This document shows positions 41,030 to 51,224 of a stretch of DNA of 64,000 bases, piece by piece. A program made the position numbers and the translations under genes. Position 1 is the first letter of the stretch. Every line of letters begins with the position of its first letter. This DNA comes from Shewanella polaris (lineage in GTDB: Bacteria > Pseudomonadota > Gammaproteobacteria > Enterobacterales > Shewanellaceae), in assembly GCF_006385555.1 (NCBI RefSeq), contig NZ_CP041036.1, positions 3,038,001 through 3,102,000 on the forward strand, written 5' to 3'. A model generated the notes under the pieces. That model saw only the letters and a list, made by a program, of their open reading frames with translations. It was not told where the DNA came from and did not search any database.

Positions 41030-41338
41030 TTACTTTCGCCATAAACGCATTAGCATTTGGCCAAACATAACCCAATCAGCCCACAAGCTGTATAACGGAT
41101 AAGTGAATGTTGCAGGCCGATTTTTTTCAAACATAAAATGCCCTAGCCATGCAAAACCATATCCGACTACAGGTAACCACAGCAACTGCCACCAATGGTG
41201 GTTAATCAGGGTATTAACCACAATCACCAAAATAATAGTACTGCCAATATAATGTAGCCTTCTACAAACGGGATCTTGATGCTGAGACAGATAAAATGGA
41301 TAAAACTCTGCAAATGAAGCGAAACGTTTAGGTTCCAT
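41030..41338 (-). CDS. Mpo1-like/DUF962 family protein
   Basis: A small membrane protein of 102 residues. The histidine-containing motifs LSQHQDPVCRRLHYIGS and WLGHFMFEKNRPATF are the family signature; in yeast the homologue Mpo1 is an iron-dependent dioxygenase of 2-hydroxy fatty acids. Two or three hydrophobic stretches lie between the motifs. The bacterial role is not established. Single gene. Confidence 0.88.
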   Translation of the reverse strand: MEPKRFASFAEFYPFYLSQHQDPVCRRLHYIGSTIILVIVVNTLINHHWWQLLWLPVVGYGFAWLGHFMFEKNRPATFTYPLYSLWADWVMFGQMLMRLWRK

Positions 41339-41522
41339 TAACTTACTCCTTTATTTGTACCGTTGACCTTTCGAACAAGATGTATACCAAACGTTTTCAA
41401 TTACAGTATTCAAGCTAGCGCTTTGTTACATAACACTTCAGTGAAACAACCATTCATTACCGCAGAAAGAATCCACAGTTCCATTCAGCTGAACATACGT
41501 GTTAGCTTATTCTAACGTTGCC

Positions 41523-42152
41523 TTATACCTTACTGTAAAACAAAATTTCACCATCAACGTTACCGATACTGACACTAGCAATATTAGTAAATCCTTGTTG
41601 TATAAATGCTTGATGATGCAATGGATTACTTACAAACACCCCTATTCCATCAAGTCCTGGTTGTTCATCACACCAACTCAATACCGCTTGAATTAATTTG
41701 GCACCATAACCTTTTTTTTGCTCATTAGGTGATAGAGCAATAAATTGTAAAACCCCACATTTTTGAGATGGGAGATGCTCTACGATACACGTTTCCTTGT
41801 CCATTAAACCTTGAGTAGATTTCCATCCTGTACCCAGCATCATTTTCAAACGCCAATGCCAATAACGTCCTTCACCCAAAGGCACTTGCTGAGTAATAAC
41901 ACACACAACACCAATTAAACGGTCGCCATCAAATAGACCAATCAAGGGTTGTTCTTGTTGCCATAATTCATTTAATTCTTCGCGAATAGCGGCTCGTAGT
42001 TTCTGTTCATATTGTTGCTTGTCATCTTGGCCAAGCACTTCCATAAAATATGGGTCGTCATGATAAGCATTGTAAAGAATAGAAGCCGCAACGCGTAAAT
42101 CTTCAGCCGTTAAGTAAACTGCACGTATGGTTTCCAAGGTATTATTGTCCAT
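41523..42152 (-). CDS. GNAT-family N-acetyltransferase
   Basis: A 209-residue acyl-CoA-dependent acetyltransferase. Motif A is visible as FIALSPNEQKKGYGAKLI (QxxGxG-like: KKGYGA), with the N-terminal strand LIGLFDGDRLIGVVCV and the late GIGVFVSNPLHHQAFIQQGF typical of the fold. The acceptor cannot be predicted. Single gene with its own spacers. Confidence 0.85.
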   Translation of the reverse strand: MDNNTLETIRAVYLTAEDLRVAASILYNAYHDDPYFMEVLGQDDKQQYEQKLRAAIREELNELWQQEQPLIGLFDGDRLIGVVCVITQQVPLGEGRYWHWRLKMMLGTGWKSTQGLMDKETCIVEHLPSQKCGVLQFIALSPNEQKKGYGAKLIQAVLSWCDEQPGLDGIGVFVSNPLHHQAFIQQGFTNIASVSIGNVDGEILFYSKV

Positions 42153-42326
42153 TATTATTCCTTGTTTTTTGACTCTATAAACTTAACTTAACAAGTTTGA
42201 AACAATCTACAAGTTTTGTTTACCCAATTAAGTAATAAAGCCGTTATCAACATCAGTTGTTTGCAATTTAGCGTATCAAGACTGATACTAAAATGGTTTA
42301 CTTAACCATGACGAGGAATGCTTCAA

Positions 42327-42557
42327 ATGGATACAACATCAAATGATTTAAGCCACTTATTTAAGCAATTAGGCTTACCCAATAATCAAGAGAGCATTAA
42401 TGACTTTGTTAACAAAAATAAACTTGATAAACATACATTGATGATTGATGCCGATTGCTGGAATTCAAGCCAAAAAGCATTTTTAAAAGAAGAGTTATCT
42501 GAAGACGCCCAATGGTCTGAAGTCATTGACCAATTGGACGTGATGATGCGAGCTTAA
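42327..42557 (+). CDS. DUF2789 family protein
   Basis: A 76-residue acidic helical protein of the DUF2789 family. LSHLFKQLGLPNNQESINDFV and FWS-like DCWNSSQKAFLKEELSEDAQWSEVI are the conserved halves (here CWNSSQ). I place the start at 42327 because GAGGA lies at a normal distance upstream, whereas it abuts the ATG at 42318. Function unknown. Confidence 0.85.
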   Translation: MDTTSNDLSHLFKQLGLPNNQESINDFVNKNKLDKHTLMIDADCWNSSQKAFLKEELSEDAQWSEVIDQLDVMMRA

Positions 42558-42597
42558 GAGTAATTTATTGTGAGTGTTAGGTGACACAATTCAATGA

Positions 42598-42981
42598 TTA
42601 AATTTGTTGATAGACAGTGTCACCCCAACCCACTAAAACGTCATCTCGAAATACTATTGGCGTACATTCGTCTTTGGTTGTTTTACCATTTCCTTCAGCC
42701 CATTGGGTTCGATAAAACAACACTTTGATAGACTGTTCGGCATGGTTTTGAGTTGGCTTAGTATAAGCCTCACTAAAATCAGCAGTGCCCATAACGGTTG
42801 TCACTTGATTACTGCTCATCCCTAAAGACAATTTGCTCAACAAATCACGATTTTTATCTTGCTGTTCTTGCCAATAATCGCCACTCTTAGACGATTCATG
42901 ATCGCCTACACTGATAACACAACCACTTAAGGCTAATGATGTTGCACCAATTAATCCTGCTGCGATAAGTTTTAATTTCAT
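42598..42981 (-). CDS. DUF3192 family lipoprotein
   Basis: A 127-residue protein with a lipoprotein signal peptide; the lipobox LSGC puts the acylated cysteine at residue 21. The SmpA/BamE-like element LSLGMSSNQVTTVMGTADFSE and a final strand VLVGWGDTVY follow. It is probably anchored in the outer membrane facing the periplasm. It converges on the DUF2789 gene. Role unknown. Confidence 0.85.
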   Translation of the reverse strand: MKLKLIAAGLIGATSLALSGCVISVGDHESSKSGDYWQEQQDKNRDLLSKLSLGMSSNQVTTVMGTADFSEAYTKPTQNHAEQSIKVLFYRTQWAEGNGKTTKDECTPIVFRDDVLVGWGDTVYQQI

Positions 42982-43137
42982 GTTGCATCCTTTTTGTTAA
43001 AATATAATCCACATGTATTTACAGATCTTTTAAGCCAAAATCATGACAAAAATAAGACATTGATTTATATAGACTTATTTTTAAATCAACAAAAATTAGT
43101 TAATCTCACACTCTTGAATTAAGGAATTTAGCCAACA

Positions 43138-43479
43138 ATGAGTCCAATTGAACAAGTGCTTGCAGCGGCTAAGTCAATTGCCAACAATGGGCATTCCCCT
43201 AGTTTGGCACTGATAAAAGGTCGTTTAGGTAATAGCATTCCAATGCCAATCCTAATCCAAGGATTACAACAATTTAAAGCATTGCCTAAGTCTGAGTGGC
43301 AAAATATACCTGAATTAAGCGATATCCCTTCTGCCGAAAATTTGCCAGCAGAACATTTGGATCCTGTTATGAAATTACAGCAGCAAGTGAGCGATATGCA
43401 GCAACTTATTGTGCAACTCACTCACAGAGTCCACGAACTTGAACAACAAGCCAGCAAAATGAATCATAAGGCTAAATAA
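43138..43479 (+). CDS. Conserved hypothetical protein with C-terminal coiled coil
   Basis: A 113-residue protein. Residues 1-45 resemble a small helix-turn-helix-like domain (AAKSIANNGHSPSLALIKGRL), then a short linker, then a heptad-patterned coiled coil at about residues 76-108 (LQQQVSDMQQLIVQLTHRV). AAGGAA precedes the ATG. It ends four bases before the DUF2310 gene and is probably co-transcribed with it; nucleic-acid binding would suit both, but this is inference. Confidence 0.75.
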   Translation: MSPIEQVLAAAKSIANNGHSPSLALIKGRLGNSIPMPILIQGLQQFKALPKSEWQNIPELSDIPSAENLPAEHLDPVMKLQQQVSDMQQLIVQLTHRVHELEQQASKMNHKAK

Positions 43480-43482
43480 TCC

Positions 43483-44256
43483 ATGTTTGTTTTTGAACTG
43501 CGCTTTGAATGTTTTGCAGATACCACCATTGAGGCAGCAGAAAAAGCTATTAATGGTTTACTTGAGGCTTTGCGTGCCAACGGACAAATATTGGGTCGTG
43601 AATTTGCGGTAGCTTTCAACGAAGGCGAATTTAGAGTTCGTTTGTTATTACCTGAAAAAACCAGCCTCGTTAATCGTTATAATAGCCCGTGGGTAAAAAT
43701 GACATTAGCAGGCTTAACAGCGGCTAAACTATTGGCTCCTAGAGAAAAATTTATCGGCCAAGACATTAATTCTGAAGCCAGCAACACTGACACACCATCA
43801 TGGCAACTGCTGTATACCAGCTATGTTCATATGTGTTCACCGCTGCGTAATGGAGACAACCTGTTACCAATCCCACTTTATCAACTGCCCGCGACGTTTA
43901 ATGGCGATCATAAACGCATCATAAAATGGCAAACAGAATGGCAAGCTTGTGATGAACTGCAAATGGCTGCGGCCACTAAAGCAGAATTTGCAGCATTAGA
44001 TGAAATCACCCGAGCTGACAGTGACCTATTTAGACGTGGTTGGGATTTACGTGGCAGGATAGAATATTTAACTAAAATACCAACTTACTATTATTTGTAC
44101 CGCGTGGGTGGTGAGTCTTTAGAAAGCGAAATGAACCGAGCTTGTCCACGTTGCGGTTCACATGAATGGAAACTCAAACAGCCACTTTTAGATATGTTTC
44201 ACTTTCGCTGCGAACCTTGCCGCATTGTGTCAAATTTATCGTGGGATCATCAATGA
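43483..44256 (+). CDS. Zn-ribbon protein of DUF2310 family
   Basis: A 257-residue protein ending in a zinc ribbon with two CxxC pairs (CPRCGSHEWK and CEPCRIVSN). The rest matches the DUF2310 family, sometimes described as possible nucleic-acid-binding Zn-ribbon proteins. It follows the coiled-coil gene directly and lies head-to-tail with syd on the opposite strand. Confidence 0.88.
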   Translation: MFVFELRFECFADTTIEAAEKAINGLLEALRANGQILGREFAVAFNEGEFRVRLLLPEKTSLVNRYNSPWVKMTLAGLTAAKLLAPREKFIGQDINSEASNTDTPSWQLLYTSYVHMCSPLRNGDNLLPIPLYQLPATFNGDHKRIIKWQTEWQACDELQMAAATKAEFAALDEITRADSDLFRRGWDLRGRIEYLTKIPTYYYLYRVGGESLESEMNRACPRCGSHEWKLKQPLLDMFHFRCEPCRIVSNLSWDHQ

Positions 44257-44320
44257 TCCCAATAAGCATTCAATAGCCGCATCGCTCAACGTCATTGAGA
44301 GATGCAGGTTACGGCTATCA

Positions 44321-44971
44321 TTATTTGTTTCCACGCAATGATTGCCACATGCTATTGATCCGCTGCCAGATCCCAGGATGATCGGTAACCGTAGAGGTAT
44401 CTTCGATAGGTTTAACGGGTGGTTTAACCACGGGAGACAACTGTTCGATAAATTGGCTTAATGATGCTGCAATGTGAGTGCTTTGCTTCTGACCAGGTAT
44501 TTCTACCCATACACTGCCATCATCATTGTTTACCGTGAGCATTTCATCACCATCACCTAGCACACCGATAAACCAAGTCAGTGGCTGTTTCAGCTTTTGC
44601 TTCATGATTAAATGACCAATTACATTTTGTTGCAAAATCTCAAAGTCAGCTTGATTCCATGCTTGAAGTAATTCACCGTCGCCAAAGCTTGAGGTAAACG
44701 GCAATGGAGCAGAAAAATATTGACCATAAAATGCATGAATATCAGGGTATAACTGAATATTTAATGCATGTTCAACATTAGTGAAATCAGCTATTTCATC
44801 ACGTTTAATAGGCTTCCAGAACACTACCTCATCACTATTTTCATCAAACTCACCTTGAATACATATTGACGCTTCGCCCAAAGGATAATAGCGTGGAAGT
44901 TCAGATAGAGTATCTTGATAAGAATGAAGATAATTTTTTATAAAGCAATCTAATGCAGATGAACAAGACAC
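44321..44971 (-). CDS. syd: SecY-interacting protein Syd
   Basis: A soluble 216-residue protein that binds SecY and is thought to check translocon assembly. The segments [33 protein letters not shown] and [17 protein letters not shown] are characteristic. The C-terminus has about 35 extra residues, proline-rich ([13 protein letters not shown]), compared with E. coli Syd. It is divergent from queF. Confidence 0.93.
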   Translation of the reverse strand: MSCSSALDCFIKNYLHSYQDTLSELPRYYPLGEASICIQGEFDENSDEVVFWKPIKRDEIADFTNVEHALNIQLYPDIHAFYGQYFSAPLPFTSSFGDGELLQAWNQADFEILQQNVIGHLIMKQKLKQPLTWFIGVLGDGDEMLTVNNDDGSVWVEIPGQKQSTHIAASLSQFIEQLSPVVKPPVKPIEDTSTVTDHPGIWQRINSMWQSLRGNK

Positions 44972-45025
44972 TTAAGCCACTCGTAGTTTATAATAAAACC
45001 ATATTTTGACACGGAAACCGATTCG

Positions 45026-45883
45026 ATGACAAACAATCACGACCCTTATAGTGATGCAGCTGCATTAAAAGGCCTAACATTAGGCCATGCAACTGCGTAT
45101 CAAGCTGAGTATGACGCGTCACTGCTGCAAGGGGTTCCACGAAAACTCAACCGAGATGCATTAGCATTAAGTGGTGAGCTTCCTTTTCATGGCACCGATA
45201 TTTGGACCGGCTATGAATTGTCTTGGCTTAACGCCAAAGGCAAGCCTGTTGTGGCCATTATGGAAGTTCAGTTAGACATTAACAGTGTCAATTTGATTGA
45301 ATCGAAATCGTTTAAACTGTACTTAAACAGCTTTAACCAAACTAAGTTTGAAAATGCTGAAGCGGTACAAGATACATTAAGCCGTGATTTAGCAGCTTGT
45401 GCTCAAGGAGAGGTAACAGTAAACGTTATCGAACCGAAACATTTCAACCTTGAACGCATTGTTGATTTACCAGGCACTTGTATTGACGACTTAGATATTG
45501 AAATCGAAGAATACACCTTTAAGCCCGATCACTTATTAGACAGCACCGACTCAGATAAAAGTGTCGCCGAAACGCTAAATTCTAATCTGTTAAAGTCTAA
45601 CTGTTTAATTACTTCGCAACCCGATTGGGGCAGCGTAATGGTACGTTATCAGGGGCCTAAAATTGATCGTGAAAAACTGCTGCGCTATTTAATCTCATTC
45701 CGCCAGCACAATGAATTTCACGAACAATGCGTCGAACGTATCTTTGTTGATTTAAAGAAATACTGTCATTGCACTAAGTTAACGGTTTATGCGCGTTACA
45801 CTCGCCGCGGTGGTTTAGACATTAACCCATATCGCAGCGATTTTGAAAACCCGCCAGAGTCAAACAGACTCGCCAGACAGTAA
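45026..45883 (+). CDS. queF: NADPH-dependent 7-cyano-7-deazaguanine reductase, type II
   Basis: It reduces preQ0 to preQ1 in queuosine synthesis. The long bimodular form (285 residues) carries the E(S/L)KSxKLYLNS substrate motif and the catalytic cysteine and aspartate in [13 protein letters not shown]. It is divergent from syd with about 55 bases between them and ends in a clear terminator. No preQ1 riboswitch was apparent. Confidence 0.98.
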   Translation: MTNNHDPYSDAAALKGLTLGHATAYQAEYDASLLQGVPRKLNRDALALSGELPFHGTDIWTGYELSWLNAKGKPVVAIMEVQLDINSVNLIESKSFKLYLNSFNQTKFENAEAVQDTLSRDLAACAQGEVTVNVIEPKHFNLERIVDLPGTCIDDLDIEIEEYTFKPDHLLDSTDSDKSVAETLNSNLLKSNCLITSQPDWGSVMVRYQGPKIDREKLLRYLISFRQHNEFHEQCVERIFVDLKKYCHCTKLTVYARYTRRGGLDINPYRSDFENPPESNRLARQ

Positions 45884-45913
45884 CTGTTTGTAAACTCTTT
45901 TGCTGTAGACGCT

Positions 45914-45944
45914 AAGCCTTTATCGAATGATAAAGGCTTTTTTG
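45914..45944 (+). terminator. Terminator after queF
   Basis: AAGCCTTTATC and GATAAAGGCTT form an eleven-base-pair stem with a GAAT loop, followed by a T-run. Confidence 0.9.
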
Positions 45945-46314
45945 ATTTATCATTATTTTTATACCAACAATGACAAGTGCATATGATCTTTCGCTATTAA
46001 ATTTCAATCTTGAAACACCTTAATAAGCCATATATTTAGCTAAAGAGCACTCTCTTCAAGAGTAAACGGATCATCAAGACTACGTCCTAAATTTAAAAAG
46101 GTAGCCACACCAATTCCATTTTCAAGCCGTTATGAAAGAACGACTAGGGTACACATATTACTTCTCGAGACCTTTAACGACTCAAACTAAAATTGTGATT
46201 CAATATTGCACAATTGTTTACAATATTAGCTCATCTTCCCGCCCCCGTTTAAGCAATCGTTATGCTAATCTGCTAGTCACTCGACAATGACTAATCACTT
46301 TAACGAGACCTCTT
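45945..46314. other. Intergenic stretch with no gene seen
   Basis: About 370 bases between the queF terminator and the S10 peptidase gene. A 29-codon minus-strand frame at 46040-46129 reads plausibly as protein but has stops at both ends and no start; it may be debris of a lost gene. Confidence 0.5.
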
Positions 46315-47838
46315 ATGCGCCATTATTTATTCAAAACATGTGTCATCGTGCTCTGCCTGCAAAGTTTTTGCATTTCATCAACGGCTTTCGCCGACGAAAT
46401 AAGACAAGTTCCCATTGATGAAAAAGTGATCACTGAACATAAAATGCAAATCAATGGCAAAAAAATCTCCTATCACGCAACTACAGGTACTCAGCCAGTA
46501 TGGGATGACGAAGGTCACCCAACTGCAACCTTGTTTTACACCTATTACCAGCGCACAGATATTAAAGATGACAGTAACAGACCGTTAATTATTTCGTTTA
46601 ATGGCGGCCCAGGTTCTGCTTCGGTATGGATGCACATTGCCTACACGGGACCTAGAGTATTAAATGTCGACGATGAAGGTTATCCACTGCAGCCTTACGG
46701 TGTTAAAAATAACGACTACTCGATATTAGATACCGCCGACATTGTATATGTGAATCCAGTTAATACTGGCTATTCAAGAGTATTGCCTAATGCAAAAGGG
46801 AAAATGCCGTCAAAAGATGAACAACAAAAAATGTTCTTTGGCGTAAACGCCGATATTAAATATCTAGCGGAATGGGTTACCACCTTTGTGACACGTAATG
46901 AGCGCTGGCGCTCGCCTAAATATTTAATCGGCGAAAGCTACGGCACGGCACGCGTATCAGGTTTAGCTTTAGAGCTTCAAAAAAACCAATGGATGTATCC
47001 AAATGGCGTAATTTTAGTATCGCCAACCGATCTCGGCATTGAACGAAACGGACCTGTAAAAGCGGCCAATCGTTTACCGTATTTTGCCGCCGCAGCTTGG
47101 TATCACAAAGTGCTTGGGGAAGATTTACTACAACAAGATTTAACCCCACTACTGGCTGAAGTAGAGCAATTTACATTAAATCAATATCTGCCTGCGCTCG
47201 CTAAAGGTAGCTTTATTGAACCAGAAGAAAAACAACGTATTGCCGAGCAAGTAGCCCGATATTCAGGGCTAAGTGTCACTGAAGTACTGCAAAGTAATTT
47301 AGATATCGATACCAACTATTTCTGGAAAGCGCTTTTGCGTGACCGCCAACAAACCATTGGCCGCTTAGACTCGCGTTATATTGGTATTGATGAAAAGACT
47401 GTTGGTGGTCGACCTGACTACAATGCGGAACTGACATCTTGGTTACACAGTTTCACTCCAGCCATTAATGATTACCTCCGCACTGAACTAAATTACAAAA
47501 CGGATCTAAAATACAATATGTTCGGCCCTGTTCACCCATGGGATAAAAGTAAAGACAATACTGGTGCAAACTTACGCTTAGCGATGGCACAAAACCCATA
47601 CCTTAATGTCATGATTCAATCAGGCTATTATGACGGAGCGACCAATTACTTTGACGCTAAATATACTATGTGGCAACTTGACCGTAGCGGATTAATGAAA
47701 CATAGATTGTCTTTTAAGGGCTATCGCAGTGGCCATATGATGTATCTTCGTCATGACGACTTAAAACAATCGAATCAAGATTTACGCGAGTTTATAAAAA
47801 CAACGCTACCCACAACAGGCCAACCGGCAAAATACTAA
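46315..47838 (+). CDS. Exported S10 serine carboxypeptidase-like protein
   Basis: A 507-residue periplasmic or secreted peptidase. A signal peptide ends at about residue 26 (TAFA-DE). Family motifs are FNGGPGSASVWMH (oxyanion region), the nucleophile in GESYGTARVSGLAL, an aspartate in QSGYYDGATNYFDA, and the C-terminal histidine in RSGHMMYL, giving the Ser-Asp-His triad of peptidase S10. It probably degrades peptides outside the cytoplasm. Single gene with its own terminator. Confidence 0.92.
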   Translation: MRHYLFKTCVIVLCLQSFCISSTAFADEIRQVPIDEKVITEHKMQINGKKISYHATTGTQPVWDDEGHPTATLFYTYYQRTDIKDDSNRPLIISFNGGPGSASVWMHIAYTGPRVLNVDDEGYPLQPYGVKNNDYSILDTADIVYVNPVNTGYSRVLPNAKGKMPSKDEQQKMFFGVNADIKYLAEWVTTFVTRNERWRSPKYLIGESYGTARVSGLALELQKNQWMYPNGVILVSPTDLGIERNGPVKAANRLPYFAAAAWYHKVLGEDLLQQDLTPLLAEVEQFTLNQYLPALAKGSFIEPEEKQRIAEQVARYSGLSVTEVLQSNLDIDTNYFWKALLRDRQQTIGRLDSRYIGIDEKTVGGRPDYNAELTSWLHSFTPAINDYLRTELNYKTDLKYNMFGPVHPWDKSKDNTGANLRLAMAQNPYLNVMIQSGYYDGATNYFDAKYTMWQLDRSGLMKHRLSFKGYRSGHMMYLRHDDLKQSNQDLREFIKTTLPTTGQPAKY

Positions 47839-47861
47839 CCTGTTACAAAGTGAATTAATTG

Positions 47862-47895
47862 CGCCAACGAGATTATCAATATCGTTGGCGTTTTT
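47862..47895 (+). terminator. Terminator after the S10 peptidase gene
   Basis: CGCCAACGA and TCGTTGGCG form a nine-base-pair stem around an eleven-base loop, followed by TTTTT. Confidence 0.85.
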
Positions 47896-48045
47896 ATTTG
47901 CGCGTCGATTGAGGTTATCGTTCACCAATACACTGAATAGAAATAGATCGAATACATATACTCGTCCAACGTAAATGGCCATCGCTCTAAGTCATAATCT
48001 GCAAGAGCTCAACTTTAAATTTGGCTTTTTTGAAGAGCCTCTTTT

Positions 48046-48981
48046 TTATGAAGGTTTATATGCCTCTTTCATCAATGTCTCAATGGTTTGCCGTAACCAA
48101 ATACACGACTTATCTTGTGAATGCTTACTCGGCCAAATACTGAATAACTCAATAGGTCGAGTTTCAAACGGCAATTCAAGTAAATTAAGGTTAAATAATT
48201 GTGCGTAACTTTGGCTAAATGCGTAAGGCGCAATACCAATGGCATTTGATTTACTGATCAAAGACAACATACTCAATATCGACGACTGTTCACAATATAA
48301 CGTCCGTTGCGGTAAAGGTTCATTGGAAATAATGTCAGCGACACGCATGTTGTCGCGATGAAAACGATACATGACATGTTCTGCAGCAAAGTAATCTTCA
48401 CGACTAACGCTATTATGTATCTGAGGGTGCTGTTGACGTACAACACAGATAATCCGTTCTTGAGCGACCTTTTGAAAACGAAAAGTTTTGAGTTTTGGAG
48501 GCACAATATCAATTAACAAATCAATTTTTTGCATTTGTAAGTCTTGATATTGATCATCCTCATGCACAGGAGAATTTCGAAAAACCACTCTTACCGTTAA
48601 CTGAGCTAACGCCTTATCTAAGTGCGGTTGCAGTAAATCAATCACAGCTTCATTAGCATATATGGTAAATACTCGTGAAGAGGTATAAGGATCAAACTCG
48701 CTGATCCCCATCAATGTTTGTTCAATAGCATCAAGCATAGGTTGCACCGAATTAAAGATATACAACCCTGTCGCAGTAGGTTCAATACCACGACCAATCC
48801 GAATAAATAACTCACAATCTAATGCGATTTTAAGACGATTTATCGCATTACTCACAGAAGACTGGGTTAATGCTAACTGTTCAGCAGCACGAGTAATCGA
48901 CGATTGCTGACAAACCACACAAAACACCCGTAATAAATTCAAATCTAAAGTTGATAATTTATGGCTCAATTCATCATTCAT
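48046..48981 (-). CDS. LysR-family transcriptional regulator
   Basis: A 311-residue regulator with an N-terminal winged helix-turn-helix (DLNLLRVFCVVCQQSSITRAAEQLALTQSSVSNAI, abbreviated: residues about 12-46) and a periplasmic-binding-type effector domain after residue 95. The start at 48981 has AAGG at about seven bases; a frame from 49032 adds residues that precede this site. It is divergent from the alkylsulfatase gene, and LysR regulators usually control the divergent neighbour, so that gene is the likely target. Confidence 0.93.
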   Translation of the reverse strand: MNDELSHKLSTLDLNLLRVFCVVCQQSSITRAAEQLALTQSSVSNAINRLKIALDCELFIRIGRGIEPTATGLYIFNSVQPMLDAIEQTLMGISEFDPYTSSRVFTIYANEAVIDLLQPHLDKALAQLTVRVVFRNSPVHEDDQYQDLQMQKIDLLIDIVPPKLKTFRFQKVAQERIICVVRQQHPQIHNSVSREDYFAAEHVMYRFHRDNMRVADIISNEPLPQRTLYCEQSSILSMLSLISKSNAIGIAPYAFSQSYAQLFNLNLLELPFETRPIELFSIWPSKHSQDKSCIWLRQTIETLMKEAYKPS

Positions 48982-49024
48982 ATGCTTACCTTTATCATCA
49001 ATGCATTTACATTGTGAATATATT

Positions 49025-49046
49025 ATAACCATTTAGCTATAGTTAT
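49025..49046. promoter_or_regulatory. Candidate LysR operator
   Basis: ATAAC and GTTAT face each other 12 bases apart in the LysR/alkylsulfatase intergenic region, an interrupted dyad containing the T-N11-A pattern of LysR-family sites. No experimental support. Confidence 0.4.
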
Positions 49047-49120
49047 CTTTTGGTGTTTATTCCTTAAGATAGGTTCATCAAGTTTAAAACCTATATTTTA
49101 ATTTAACGAGGAATACCACT

Positions 49121-51106
49121 ATGAACAAATCAATCATCGCACTATCAATGATAACAACACTTTCACTCAATGCATTTGCAGCACAACACGAGCACGATCA
49201 TATAACGGTCGACTATCACGGAAAAGCGGCAACACCTGCTACTATTGCACATAATGCTGCCTTAGCAAAAAGCCTGAATTTTGATGACAAAGTCGCTTTT
49301 GAGCGTTTTAGTAAAAACCAAATTGCTGAGTTCGACCAAGCAACCGCTGACATTTTACGTGCAGAATTTAGCTTTATCAGTGAACAATTTCCGGACTCGG
49401 TTAATCCATCACTTTATCGCCAAGCACAACTCAATATGGTACCCAACGGTTTATATAAAGTGACTGACGGTATCTACCAAATTCGTGGCACTGACTTATC
49501 TAATATGACCTTGATTCGTGGTGAAACAGGCTGGATTGTTTATGATGTACTGTTAACAAAAGAAGCCGCAGAGCAATCACTAAAATTTGCTTTTGAACAC
49601 TTACCTGAAGGCAACAACTTACCCATTGTAGCAATGATTTATTCCCACAGTCATGCAGACCACTTTGGTGGAGCGCGCGGGGTTCAAAACTTATATCCTG
49701 ACGTGAAAGTGTACGGTTCAAATAATATTACCACAGAAGTTGTAGATGAAAATGTACTGGCTGGTAACGCGATGAGCCGCCGAGCTGGTTATCAATATGG
49801 CGCCACATTGGGTAAACACGATCATGGTATTGTTGATGCAGCCTTGGCAAAAGGCTTATCAAAAGGTGAAATTACTTATGTGAAACCAGACTATGAACTT
49901 AACCAACAAGACAAATGGGAAACGTTAACGATCGACGGGCTTGAAATGGTATTTATGGATGCATCAGGCACTGAAGCGGCCAGTGAAATGGTGACTTATA
50001 TTCCGTCTATGAAAGCGTTATGGACAGGTGAACTCACCTATGACGGTATGCATAACATTTATACATTACGCGGTGCCAAAGTACGTGATGCCTTAAAGTG
50101 GTCAAAAGACATCAACCAAATGGTCAATGCATTTGGCCAAGATGTTGAAGTATTATTTGCATCACATTCAGCACCAGTATGGGGTAATGGTGAAATTAAT
50201 CAATATCTTAAAATGCAACGTGACAATTATGGTTTAGTGCATAACCAATCATTACGATTAGCCAACCAAGGCGTTGTGATACAAGATATTGGCGATGCAA
50301 TCATGGACACTATTCCGCAACAGGTCACTTGGTATACCAATGGTTATCACGGCACATACAGCCACAACGCCAAAGCGGTTTACAACATGTATTTGGGTTA
50401 CTTTGACATGAATCCATCCAACTTAAACCCACTACCCACTCAACAAGAGGCAAGTAAATTTGTTGAGTATATGGGTGGAGCTAATAATATCGTGAAAAAG
50501 GCTAAAGCAGACTTTAGCGAGGGTGATTACCGCTTTGTGGCTACGGCACTCAACAAAGTGGTGATGGCCGACCCAAATAATCAACCTGCCCGAGACTTAT
50601 TGGCTGACACTTATGAACAACTTGGTTATCAAGCAGAAGGTGCAGGCTGGAGAAATATTTACCTTACGGGAGCCCAAGAGCTACGTATTGGTATTCAACC
50701 TGGCGCACCAAAATCAGCGTCACCAGATGTATTGAGCGAAATGGATATGACAACATTGTTTGATTTTCTAGCCGTTAAAGTGGACAGTATTGCAGCAAAT
50801 AAATTAGGGAATATAAGTTTAAATGTGGAAATTAAAGCAGCCAAAGGAGAGCCAGCTAACACAGTATTTGTAGAGCTAAGTAATGGTAACTTAAACAATA
50901 TCATTGTCGAAAAAGCTAAAGCGGCAGACGCAACCTTAACGATTGCAAAATCGGATGTTGTTGATATTTTATTAGGTCAAACAACGCTAAAGCAGTTGCT
51001 TGAGCAAGGTAATGCCACCATGACTGGCGACCAAGATGCCTTTAGTAAAATAGCTTCAACGTTAGTTCAATTTGACGAAAATTTTGAAATCGTTCCATTA
51101 CGTTAA
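49121..51106 (+). CDS. SdsA/YjcS-type alkylsulfatase
   Basis: A 661-residue periplasmic enzyme that hydrolyses primary alkyl sulfates such as dodecyl sulfate. A signal peptide ends at about residue 21 (NAFA-AQ). The metallo-beta-lactamase domain carries the zinc motif HSHADHFGG near residue 184 and further ligands in the EAASEMV and HSAPVWG regions; a helical dimerisation domain and a C-terminal SCP2-like lipid-binding domain (from about residue 540) complete the SdsA1 architecture. The gene is divergent from a LysR regulator and ends at a strong hairpin. Confidence 0.93.
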   Translation: MNKSIIALSMITTLSLNAFAAQHEHDHITVDYHGKAATPATIAHNAALAKSLNFDDKVAFERFSKNQIAEFDQATADILRAEFSFISEQFPDSVNPSLYRQAQLNMVPNGLYKVTDGIYQIRGTDLSNMTLIRGETGWIVYDVLLTKEAAEQSLKFAFEHLPEGNNLPIVAMIYSHSHADHFGGARGVQNLYPDVKVYGSNNITTEVVDENVLAGNAMSRRAGYQYGATLGKHDHGIVDAALAKGLSKGEITYVKPDYELNQQDKWETLTIDGLEMVFMDASGTEAASEMVTYIPSMKALWTGELTYDGMHNIYTLRGAKVRDALKWSKDINQMVNAFGQDVEVLFASHSAPVWGNGEINQYLKMQRDNYGLVHNQSLRLANQGVVIQDIGDAIMDTIPQQVTWYTNGYHGTYSHNAKAVYNMYLGYFDMNPSNLNPLPTQQEASKFVEYMGGANNIVKKAKADFSEGDYRFVATALNKVVMADPNNQPARDLLADTYEQLGYQAEGAGWRNIYLTGAQELRIGIQPGAPKSASPDVLSEMDMTTLFDFLAVKVDSIAANKLGNISLNVEIKAAKGEPANTVFVELSNGNLNNIIVEKAKAADATLTIAKSDVVDILLGQTTLKQLLEQGNATMTGDQDAFSKIASTLVQFDENFEIVPLR

Positions 51107-51128
51107 CTCTAAGCTAGCTCAACTAAAC

Positions 51129-51166
51129 ACAATTCAGCCGAAGTTTTGCTTCGGCTGAATTGTTTG
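51129..51166 (+). terminator. Terminator after the alkylsulfatase gene
   Basis: ACAATTCAGCCGAAG and CTTCGGCTGAATTGT form a perfect fifteen-base-pair stem with a TTTTG loop, followed by TTTG. It lies between converging genes and may serve both. Confidence 0.8.
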
Positions 51167-51224
51167 TACCGACTCGAATTAACTTTTCTGCTTAACATCT
51201 GATTTTAGAAAGTAGTTTTTGGCT

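Noticed and set aside
46040..46129. Minus-strand stretch reading like a protein end (NLGRSLDDPFTLEESAL)
   Set aside because: Only 29 codons between two stops with no start; possibly debris of a lost gene, too short to call.
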